A stretch of DNA of 64,000 nt. It comes from Metellina segmentata (taxonomy: Eukaryota > Arthropoda > Arachnida > Araneae > Tetragnathidae). The notes under the pieces are model-generated. The model was given only the letters and a program-made list of their open reading frames with translations. It was not told where the DNA came from and made no database searches. Where the stretch lies: positions 13,799,018 to 13,863,017 of the forward strand of contig OX375872.1 of NCBI GenBank assembly GCA_947359465.1, written 5' to 3'. Position numbers and translations under genes: made by a program. How positions within the stretch are numbered: position 1 is the first letter of the stretch; the number at the start of each line of letters is the position of its first letter. This document shows, piece by piece, positions 42,901-54,900 of this stretch.

Positions 42901-45900
42901 TGAAAAAAATACCGTTTTAAAAATTTAAAAACTAATTAAGTAGCATAATTTTTAAATTCAGCAAATCGAACATACTTTTAGACCAAAGTGGCCAAGTATG
43001 AAGGGTCTGAAAGTAGGGATGCGACATCGATGTCGATGCTTTCACAACATTGATGTTTTAGAAAAAAAACATTGATGTATTGGATCCGATGTCCCATCAC
43101 TAGTTGCTAAACCAGTTTTAAGAAATGGGGAAACAAGTTTAAATACACTGAATTTTAAAAACATCGATGGTTTGTTGACGATATGTATTATCAACATCGA
43201 TGTTATAATTTTCAACATCGATGTTTTGCTGTCGATGTCGCATCAATAGTTGGAAAACCAGTTTTAAGAAATGGTGAAACAAGTTTAAATACACTGAATT
43301 TTAAAAACATCGATGTTTTGCTGTCGATGTAGCATCACAAGTTGCTAAACCAGTTTTAAGAAATGAGTGGAAAGAGTTTAAATACACTGAATTTTAAAAA
43401 CATCGATGTTTAAAAACCTCGATGTTTTTGGGTCGATGTATTATCAACATTGGTGTTTTAATTTAATTTTAATTATTAATTGGTGTTTTTAATTGGTGTT
43501 AATTAATTAGTTAACATCGATGTTTCAAAACATCGATGTTTTGCTATCGATGTTGCATCCCTAATAGGAATGTATGGTCGGAAGTGACGCGTGGAGGCAT
43601 GCACACAAAAAATGAGACATGAACAGAAAAACATTGTTTATTTATAACATCATTGCAAAGTACTGTTTACAATAAACTCGGCAGATGTGATTGGCTGGCA
43701 ATACTGTGGGTAGAGGGCAGTAGTGTTCCTGGCCATCCGTGATCTGACGCATCTGCTGGAAAACGTCATTTGCAATTGTGCTGTCGGCCGTGATGGGAGA
43801 TTTTAAAAATAGTGAAAAGGTGAACATGCATATGATGTACGGTACTGCTAATGGGAACGGCAGAGCAGCGCTACGGCTGTATCAAGAACGTTTTCCGAAC
43901 AGGCGTATGTCGAACCTCAAAATGTTTGAGTGGTTGCATCGGCACCTTTGTGAAAATGGTTCATTCAATACCAGCTCTGACGGAAGAACTGGATCAAGAA
44001 CTGTACGACATCCAAACATGGAAGAAACCATCTTGAATATTGTGGATGAACCCCCTCCCACACAAGTACAAGAGCTATTGCACGTCGTGTACATGTGAGT
44101 CAACCCACCGTTTGGAGAGTCTTAAATGAAAAACGTTTACACCCATTCGATATTCAAAGAGTCCAAGCGTTGCAGGCAAGTGATTACCCGCTGAGCGTAG
44201 AATTCTACCAATAGTTTTTGCAGTAGTGTGCGTTGCAGCCGAATTTTCTAGCTTCTGTGCTATTCACAGATGAGGCGACTTTTACACAGGAAGGTGTTTT
44301 CAATGTGCACAATACTCATGTGTGGGCAACAGAAAATCCACACGTCCACATGCATTCCAAAAACGGGTCTATGTGAATGTTTTAGCGGGTGTTGGGAACG
44401 ATTTCCTCATAGGCCCAACGCGACTCAATGGATCACATTATCGTAGTTTTCTTGAAGAGGTTTTGCCAGAGTTGCTGCAAGATGTTCCGACTGCCGTTCG
44501 CAATCACATGTGGTTTAAGCATGATGATGCGCCAGCCCATTTCAAGGTGATTGTCCACAATTACCTGGATGCCAGTTTTGCGGGGCGATGGATTGGGCCT
44601 GATGGACCAGTTCGATGGACATCCCGACGGCAGATTTATTGAGCATCCATTACTTCTTATGAAGGCATCTGAATACCATCTTTTACGGGACTCCAGTTGA
44701 CTCAATTGATGACCTCGTTGCTCGACTATCCATTGGGGCTGCAAGCGTGTGCGAAATGCCTGCGATCTTTGGAACTGTTCGCCTTTCACTCCTTCGACTC
44801 TACCAAGCATGTATCACTGTTGGTGGTCGCAATTTTGAGCATTTATTGTAAACATTGCTACAAAGAAGCACTTTGCAGGATGTTGTAAAGAAACAAGGTT
44901 TTTCTGTTCATGTCTCATTTTTTGTGTTCGTGTCTCCACGCGTCTCCTCCGACCATACATTCCTATACGAAAAATGTTTGTCTTAGTAAGCTGTACCACC
45001 CCTCCAAGTTTGTCCCACGATCATAGAATCACCCTGTATAGACAGTCGTTGTCTGTAGCGCATGGTGTTTCTCCAGTGCGACGTTAATTAAGATACTTGC
45101 CTAACGAATATAAAGTGGGTTTCAAAATTTCCTTTACAAGCTTTAAGAAAATGCAGGGGGCATAAAATTAATCACTCAAGTAGTTTCGACGAGATATCTC
45201 GTCCAATAATATCTGAACAATTTTGCTAAATGGCTAGATATGTTGTCAGGATATTGTCGATTTTTTTTATCATCACGGGATCAATATCTGGTTGATTTCT
45301 TTCTCTGTTCCTGGGAAATCTGGGGGCGGTAGCCCATGTGTAAAAGCATCTGATTAGCAACCGGAGGGATGCGAGTTCGAAACTAGGTCCAATAAAAGAC
45401 CGTCGTGTACACGGAGGCGCTGGTGCATGTTAAATCGGTCATGGCCTTAAATATCCTCACATTATTGTGGTGTGGAAGTTTGGAGCGTGGGGAGTCAGCT
45501 CGGTTGTTGTTCTCGTCATCTGACCGCTGTTCAAAATTACAAGGCGTTGTCTTGGATCTTTTCCTGAGGATTGATCCCGGACCGTCGCCAATAGCCCGTT
45601 GTGTTGTTCTAATGTGACGTTAATTAAGTATTTACCTACCTACCTTGGAAAATCTGATCAACAGTGCCTGGGTTATATGGTCCTTTCACTGCAAATTCAG
45701 TTGCTCCTTTTTAGAACATATAACAGATATTTTTAAGAATCAAATTTTAGAATTAACGTCTGAAGACTAATAGTCACGAGAATGCTCTGTAAAAAATTGA
45801 CTTCTTTAGACGATTTGGCATCTTATCTCCTCGTTTGGCGATAGAAATAGAGTGAGCACTGGCAACATTTTTTATATGCCCAGGATCAAACTAGTAGTAA

Positions 45901-48900
45901 TGCGATCCTGAGACTGCTGAGTGGAATACAACATCCATATTCTGTTTGAGTCGTGGGACGGGAGAAGACACCCATTCATAGATTCAACATTTGATTGGTT
46001 CGTTGATTGATCCTTTGATAGTAATAGACTATGGAGATTTCGTCACTTTTGTCTTCACTCTAAGGAAATGCGGATTCACTCACCTACCCTTCTTAAGAAA
46101 TCGCCGTGGCGATACGAAATCGTCCAACCCAGTCAACTTTTCACACAGCAATCACATGCCTGATGGTTGACACGTTGGCAACACATTTTGAAGCTTCTCT
46201 TAAGAGCAATGCTCGGTCTACTTATATTTCACGTCTATGGCTGTACAACGCTTTTTACTGATCCACCATAAAGAGCGATATATCAGTAAAAACGATGATC
46301 CTAATAGTAAGCGTCCTAATAGTCCGGGCAACTATAGACCATTAAGTCTAACATCAGTAATTTGCAAAATATTTGAATCTCTGTTAAAAAAGCATGTAAT
46401 GTTATACTTGGAGGAAGGGGGACTGTTATCAGAGAATCAGTATGGGTTTAGGAAGGGCAGATCCTGCTCTACAAACCTTTTGAAGTTCTACGAAAAAATT
46501 ACTGAGGAGCTGGATAATAAGAGCAGTGTGGATATCATGTACATAGATTTTCAAAAGGCTTTTGATAAAGTACCTCATGAGGCATTACTGTTTAAATTGG
46601 AAAGGCTGGGGATTCAGGGAAAAACATTAATATGGATAAATAATTGGTTATTGGGTAGAAAGCAGAGAGTGCAGGTAAAATGAAATTATTCACAGTGGAC
46701 AGAAGTTATAAGTGGGGTGCCTCAGGGATCAGTTTTGGGACCAATTTTATTTATAATTTTCATAGATGATATAGGTCAGGGGATCGAGAATAGAATTAGT
46801 ATATTTGCAGATGACTTAAAAATATGGGGGACAGTGGATACCAAGTTACAGATAGAAAATTTACAAGGAGATTTTGATAAGATATCCGAATGGGCTGTAA
46901 AATGGGGTATGTCATTTAATGTAGGGAAATGTCAAGTTCTGTATATAGGTTACAGGAACAGTGGAGCCGAGTACTGTCTGCAAGGAGTAAAGGTAAAGGA
47001 GAGAGAAACAGTCAATGATCTTGGGGTGATAATTCACAATGATTTTAAAATGGGTCACCAATGTTCAGCTGCGGGTAAAAAGGCTAATAGGTTATTGGGG
47101 TATATTAAAAAGACTGTAATTTCAAGGGATAAGAATATAATCTTGCCGTTATATAAGGGTTTAGTAAGACCACATCTAGAATATGCTGTACAATTCTGGG
47201 CTCCATATATGAGAAAGGACATAGAATCAATTGAAAGGGTTCAGCACAGAGTTACAAAAATAATAAAGGGGCTAGCAAATTTCGACTATAATGAACGTTT
47301 AAGTAAGCTAAACATGTATACACTGGAAAGAAGAAGAAGGAGGGGGGATTTGATTCAGCTTTTCAAGTTTGTAAAACAAGGGGACACAGAGGGCTTAAAT
47401 TTCAATAGAGATAACAGAACAAGGGGTCATGGGTATAAATTGAATAAGACACATTTTAATCGGGATTTAAGGAAAAACTACTATTTTTATAGGGTAATAG
47501 ACAGTTGGAACGCGTTGCCAGAAAATATATTTATTTCAAAGGGAGTGTACGAATTTAAGACACAATTGGATAGTCAGTGGGAATTGGAGAAATCATAAAC
47601 AAAGGACCAGCCTTGTTGGGCTTGAGCCTGTAGCTGGTCGTCAATATTTGTATTTGTATTTGTATTTGTATGACAGTATCAATACTTGAGTAGTATTTTT
47701 TACCATTTCTAGAGTTATTTTTCGTCATCTTGGATTTCACATTGATGAGTTACCGAGTCCTCCTTTATTTTGTTTTTAATTAGCTTTCTCTAAGATGGAG
47801 TGACTTTTATTTTTGTTCGTATTGCTTTACAGGCTACGGTAGCCCGATTGGTAGAGTATCGGATTAGCAACCGAAGGGTTACGAGTTCAAATCCTACCAA
47901 AGACCGTCGTGCACAAAAGGGATTGGTACACGTTAAATCTGTCGTGGTCTCAAATGTTCTCACATTGGCGTGCAGTGGAGGTTCGGAGAGTGAGGTGCCA
48001 GCTCAGGTGTCGTCATCTGATTGTGGTTCAAAATTACGCTGTGTTGTCTTAGTATATTCGGAATTGATCCATCTCAAATAGACCATTAATGTTGCTTCAG
48101 TTAATTAAAGAAATACCGTACTATCTTATTGTTTTGGCCATCGTTGCGATAATGCTGACGTACCTTTTGTATCAATTTCCCCATTCCTTCACTACAAAGT
48201 AGCAGCTGAAAGCCATACTGCTCCTTAAGATGTATATGCATCCAGTTACAGTGCTCTTTTGGAGTTCAATATTTTTGCTGACGTGAGTAAATATTTTTAT
48301 TTTCAGAGCGAGAGGCATCTGCTGCCTTTTCCGTATCAAACCAACTGCACGGATTACTTCAAGATGTGGAAAGAGAAAAAAGGAAAGGGTCCAATGGATC
48401 CACTGGTAAAAACTTTTTCGCAACAATAGTCAAATTTTATTTCAAATGTATTGCTTTTTTTTTCTTCCAAAAATGGACTGAGTAGGCTGTTTGTATATAG
48501 CTTCCCTTTTTATAACTGCAATACTTTACTACAAAGTGTAGTTTATTTATTTTCTTGTAGGGTGTCGTCAATGAATGCAAACTACACAAATACTACGATG
48601 CCCTTGGATGTATTCCGTTAAGCGTGGACTATCCTCATAAATATACAATCTGTAAATCGTGCAGAAATGGATGCAATTGTAAGAAAAATAAAATTCTTTT
48701 CTATTTATGTTGAATGAATACATTATACTGGTGATGTTGCTCCACTTTGTGTGGGTCACTTTAAGCATGGGGGCGCGACAGCTCAGTTGGAAGTAGGGAT
48801 GCGACAACAATACATCGATGCTTTGAACAATCGATGTTCAATATTAGAACATCGATGTTGATAATACATCGCCCCAAAACCATCGATGTTTTTAAACATC

Positions 48901-51900
48901 ATTTTTTTCTTCTCATTTTTAAAAGCTGGTTTAGTATCATCTAACATTAATATTCGCCCGGGGAGAAGATATTTAATTTTTCAGTTGCCGTGTTTATTAA
49001 TTTATAACTAAGATTTTTAACTCTCAAAACAAAGTAAAAAAAATAAGAACAATTAACAAATCTTTATTTTTAAATTGAATAATAGGAAATAAAATAATAT
49101 TTATAACAATTTGAAATAGGTACTACTAACTATAAGTATAAGTAGGTAAGTACATAACAATAATTATTGTTAGTTATTATTAATTATTTATCAACTTATG
49201 GGAAAAAAACATGAACTTATTTTTTATTTACTGTAAATAAAAAATATTGGGGCCTATAGTTATTATATGCCCAAATCAAATAATATATTATAGCATCGGG
49301 GGAGGAAAGTCCGATAGTTTCGAAATGAGGACAACCTTCGCACATAAACAAGTTCTCCGAAAATGAATCAAAGAATACTTCAACGCGAAATGATGCATAT
49401 TGGGAATGTATCATATACATGTATTTTGTGTTTGTGACAGTTTTTTTAAATTCGGTAATTTCAGATGAATGTACTAAACTTGCCGACTACTATAATGTCT
49501 ACTGAGAACCTGATGTACACTATTCTTCAATAATGGACAGCAAGATGTGATGGTATAAGGGAAAGAATACATGTTTTAATAGGGGGATGGTCACCCACGT
49601 GCTGCAATTACACTAGCAACCCTTCTGGGCGTACTTTCAACAAGGTTTTGATACACAGCTATGGGTATTTGTGTCCATTCCTGCTGCAAGAATGTCGCCA
49701 GCTCAGCTGTAGATTTCGGACGTAGTTCCCTGGTCCGTAAGCGTCGTTCTAACTCGTCCTACAAATGTTCTATGGGGCTTAGGTCGGGACTCTGAGCAGG
49801 CCAGGGAAGACGTTTTACATTCATATCTTGTTACCACTGCTTGACAGAGGCTGCAACATGACTTGGAGCTTTGTCGTCCTGGAGGTAACATTCGTCCATT
49901 CCATAAAATTGCCAGAGCGTAGGAAGAATCTGATTGTTCAAAATGTTCATGTAGGCGGCGGCGTTCAATTCACCAGGAACAACACGCAAAGGTCCCAGGA
50001 CATACCACGAAAAACACCCCAAACAAGTTGGATTTTATGCAAATCCGCTGGTGTCCGGTCCATCATTGTAGGGTAGTGTATATTGGGAATGTATCATGTA
50101 TGTATTTAAAGCAAGGGAACTGTGTTTTTATAGATTCGGTGAATACAGATAAATATTTTTTTAATTTGCAGACAGCTATAATGTATATTGAGAACCTGAT
50201 GTATATTGGGAATGTATCATGTATGTATTTAAAGCAAGGAACTGTGTTTTTATAGATTCGGTGAATTCAGATGAATGTACTAAACTTTCAGACAGCTATA
50301 ATCAGCCCTGTGAGTAAGTTGAGTAATGACAATTTCATTAATACTTACGCTTTTTATTTATTTTTTAATAAAATATCGCTTAACACATTGGGACATTATT
50401 TTAACAGCTCCTTGTCTTATAACGTGCACAGAGAAAATAAGATTATTTCTTTCTTAGAAAGACGGGTAAGTTTTATTACTTAAATTTTCATTTCATTAAG
50501 TTCAATAAATACTCTGAGGGCCCAATTGCAGCTGGTGATTGGGAGCATTCCCTGCATGATTTCTAACAGGTTTTAACCTTCTGAAACAGTAGAATATTTC
50601 CATAGCATTCTACTCTAAGGACCGATAGAATCTTTTCCAAAGATTCTATTGGTCCGTAGTAAACTATTCAGAATCTTTTCGAAAGATTCTATCATAAAGA
50701 AAAATACCAATAGAATCTTCCCAAATGATTCAATTCTAGGAAAAGGACCAATAGAATCTTCCTAAGGATTGTAAGTACTAAAGTGTTTCTTAAGAATCTG
50801 CGAATTCTTCCAAACGTTGGAAATATTACATTGGGGTCCTTTCCTTAGAATTTAATCCATTAGAAATATTCTGTTGATCATTTCTTTGGAATGATTTTTT
50901 TCTGGAAAGATTGTATTGGTTCTTTATATGGAAATATTCGGTAGGTTCTTTCCTTAAAATTTAATCTTTCGGAAAGATTCCATTGCTCGTTTTCTTTAGG
51001 TAAAATCTTGGAAATATTATATTACTCATGGAACAGAATCATTTGGGAAGATTCTATTCGTTGTTTCCTTAGAACAGAATATTTTGTACAAAGGTTCTAT
51101 TGATACTTAAGTTGAATAGAATCCTTTAGAATTATATGATTTTACCTTTCCTTAGAGCAGAATCCTTTGGAACGATACTATTAGCCAAGAAGGTCAAAAC
51201 TGGTTTGAAGCAAGGGGGAGGATTACAGGTTTATAAGTGGAATTATGCGCGTGAACCCTAAGAGGGTTAAAAATTAAAAAATACATTCCTCAATTATTTA
51301 AATGTTTCTGATTGATTTAATTAATGTAAATGCCGTCCTTAATATTTGTATTAATCTATCATAACAATGTGCAAGTATGAGAATTCGATATTAAGTCATT
51401 TACAGCAATATACGTACATTGTCAGTACCAACGAGTTTAAAAGGGATTACTAGAAGGAAATACATCAGAGATTTTAAACATTTGAAGTTGAAAGGTTAAC
51501 ACTAAACGTTTTGAATTTTTAAAAGTACATGTGAGAGAACAGTGCAAAATAAAGTACGAAAAACTGCTAATAAAAATTTTCTTCAGTTTATGTGTTTTGA
51601 TGGAAAGTATAATTATATTTCCTTTGTTATTTTGACAGAAAAGCCTATACATGAGAAAAGCCGAGGTAAGTATTTTCTAAAAGTATTTATTTTATTGAAA
51701 TGACAAAAGTGCACTGAGTTTACATCTGCAAGAAATTTTTTTTTTATGATCAAGTGTATTAAAAATCTCCTAAAACAGTCTATTTAGACAGAGTATTACG
51801 AATTATTTAAATCCTAGCTTTACCTGAAAGACTTTGCTGATTTAACTGCATCAGCATATTACTAAACAGTCTGTACAGTCATCAGATGCACAAATATGCA

Positions 51901-54900
51901 TCATGATGGCGAGTGGGAGAAATGTAAACTCAAGTGACTATACATTAATAAAGAATTTAATTTGCAAAAAATGCATGTGAACAAATATCAACAAAAGTCT
52001 TAATTTGCATTGGCGAGTGGTGAGAACATTATAGGAGTCGATATCGAATAAATTTATAGCCAGCGCGACCGTGGTTCAAAATAACGTGGTGTTGTCCTCA
52101 AATCTTTCTCTTCGCGTTTCATCATGGACCGTCACCAATAGCCCCTTGTGTCGCTCCAGCGGGACGATAATTAACTACCTACCAAAAAAAATACCATCCT
52201 TGTGTTACGTTTCCTGCAAACTGTGCTTTAATATACCTATTTTACTGTTTTTATGAATTTCTGAAGGGACTTAGGGGTGCTATCTAATTGTAATAATTTT
52301 TGTTGTTGTTATATTGATGAATTCACTGTTGAGACATTTTTTTTTCTTACAGGGTGCACGCTGGAGAATACCACATGTGAGTATCTACCGAGCTTTTCAA
52401 ATTACTGACTTCTCAATGCTAGTAAATTAGCAACCGAAATTTTCAGATTCATCTTTTTATACGGCCGTCCATGATCCTCTATTATAGTACATACATCGAG
52501 TACTATAGTGCGGCTTCTACGAAAAGGCAGTCTATTTTTTAATAAGTGTGATACACTGTTAGGCCAAATGCAAGAGCATGAATGGCCATGGATGTTTTTC
52601 ATCCCGCCTACTCATCACAGCTATCTTTTACGATACTGAATGATAGATTGAAAACCAGAATCCACACTGAAGCGCTTTGTTTACGTTCCAGCCTATCACC
52701 TTATTTATAGAATAGATTCACTCAAAACCACGTGATTGACTGTCTTCGCTCGGAAGCCGGACTATAGCTCCGTACTACAACACGCAATGAAAAAATAGCT
52801 GTGTATAGATAACATACTATCAATACAGATGAAAATCTTAGTCAACTAGAAATTACACATTAAAAGCTACAAATATGACTCAAAAGATGCTTAAAAGGTC
52901 ATTAAGTATTGGGGAGGGGGAGCAGAAAAAAATCGTACATCATCAACAAAAACAAAGTATACACGAGGCAAATTCAAGTTCAAAAGTTATCTTCCAATAG
53001 CTTTTGTAATGAATCCTTTTAGGGCACGTGTCAAGGCCGGGGAAAGTAATTTTCAAATTCCTTTCATGATAATTAACCTTTGCTTACGCTTTGGAATAGC
53101 TTAAGGTATCCGAACACGTTAAAAATGTAAGTTTTGACCAATAATTCCGTTTTGATCTTATCTGATAAATTGCCTATTTGACTTTTTTTCCAAAGTATAT
53201 TTGATTTTTCCTCTAAGTTAAGTCAGACGTAGGTATGGAAAACACCGAACGTAGCCGTTAAAAGACAAAAAATCTGTCAAAATTTAAAATGTACTTTTTC
53301 TTGCAAATATGATTTTAGAAAGGTTTCTCAAATGTTTTAAAGGTTTCTCTTTTGGAAATATTGTGAACATTTTTAGACAGAAGTGAAGAAAAAAATTATT
53401 TACACAAACAGTAAAAGCAAGAGAGAGCACACGATGCACTTCAAACTATTTTTTACTCTAAATTAATATTTATGCATTATTTACTCATTTCAAATATTAT
53501 AACACTAAAAGTTGTTGATGGATTCTCGTAAAACTTCCAGAACTCGTATTATTTTATGTTGTCTAGGGAATGAACTAGAATAATTACGCTGAATGGAAAA
53601 GTTTTAAAATATGGCCGTTTATTTAAGAAATAGGACTGTAAAACTATCAAAAATATTGTATTAATTTTTCGATAGCTTGTAAAAATTTTGTTTACTTAAA
53701 TATCCTTTTGATTCTATTTCATACCCTAGAAGAATACATTTAGTTTATTTTGATAGCATCATTTTTCAAATGGATTGAATAGATATTCATGTAGCACGTT
53801 TGAAGTTTTTGACAAATATTTGTGTAAAATTTCATACATAATTATCATTTTTACAAATTTATTAATATATATTTTAAATATTTATAGCCCAATGCTATTG
53901 TTTAGTAACACCAAACATAAGAATATCATTCAAATGTTTCTATACCACATTTAAAAATAAAAGGGTCTCGAACGCGTTCGGATACCTTAACATAATGAAA
54001 TTGGAATTTTCCTTTTGGCCGTTTTGCTCTGCTGGAATATCTGAGATAGCTCCATAGGAAGAAATCAGGAGTTTTGGAAAACGCAGTGTCTTTTTCTAAC
54101 TGCCCACACAAGTCGTGGAAACTCTCTTTCTAAACTCTTCCTAAAAAAACGACCAATTAAACGTCTAATCATTGATTCGCTTGGGAAACCTTTCACGTAA
54201 TCGTGGCGACGATATGCGCGTTGAGTCACAAATATAGATTTGATAGTAAAAGTTCAGAATTTGCTTTTGTTGTTCGGTCGTGAATTTTTCCATGCCTAAG
54301 CCTTTTTACAAAGTACCTTAAAAATAAAAATAATGAATAAAATAAAAATAAAAATATGAAAAAATAATGAAAATAAAAAATGAGAATTTATCGAGTTATT
54401 AAACTTACTTCTCAGACCCCTGCGTGAGTTTTGCACAGATCTACATTAATTTGACATATTTTACCCTTCAAATAGTTTCGACGAGATATATCATCCATCC
54501 AGATCTGACCAATTTTGCTAAAGACGAGATACTTCGTTGTTAGCAAAACTGGTCGGCTGGTGAGTTCAAAATCTGGTCAGTTTTCATCCAATGACCAGAT
54601 ATTTCGTCCAGCAAGATCTAACCAGTATTGTTAATGGCGCAATACCTCGTAGAGACATGTATGCAAAATATAGCTATAGCTACATTATTTAACGAGTTTT
54701 AATAATGTAACTATTAAAGTAAATTTTTTTTGTCAGGAGTGAAGCCTATTAACTTTTAAACTACACAGTCCTCTTCTAGGCTTTCTGTTTATTATGAAAA
54801 CATTACACTTATAATACTAAGGCCTTTTTTGCAGTTAATATAGAGATGTGAAGCTTTTTGATGTTTCTAATGATACGATGTATTTGATAATTTTATTCAT

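Larger units (their letters stand above)
42641..45036 (+). mobile_element. Mariner element (DUF4817-type) with ~180-bp terminal inverted repeats, split by a hAT-type MITE
   Basis: The left end CAGGGTG and right end CACCCTG are flanked by TA (42639-42640; 45037-45038). Inner parts match inverted: GGGACAAACTTGGAGGGG, CATTTTTCGTATAGGAAT, and beyond the MITE, ACAAAAAATGAGACATGAAC. The transposase inside is broken. Confidence 0.9.

Noticed and set aside
50137..50175. Copy B of the mini-exon as an alternative exon
   Set aside because: The frame is destroyed by T runs and there is no GT donor at the expected position.
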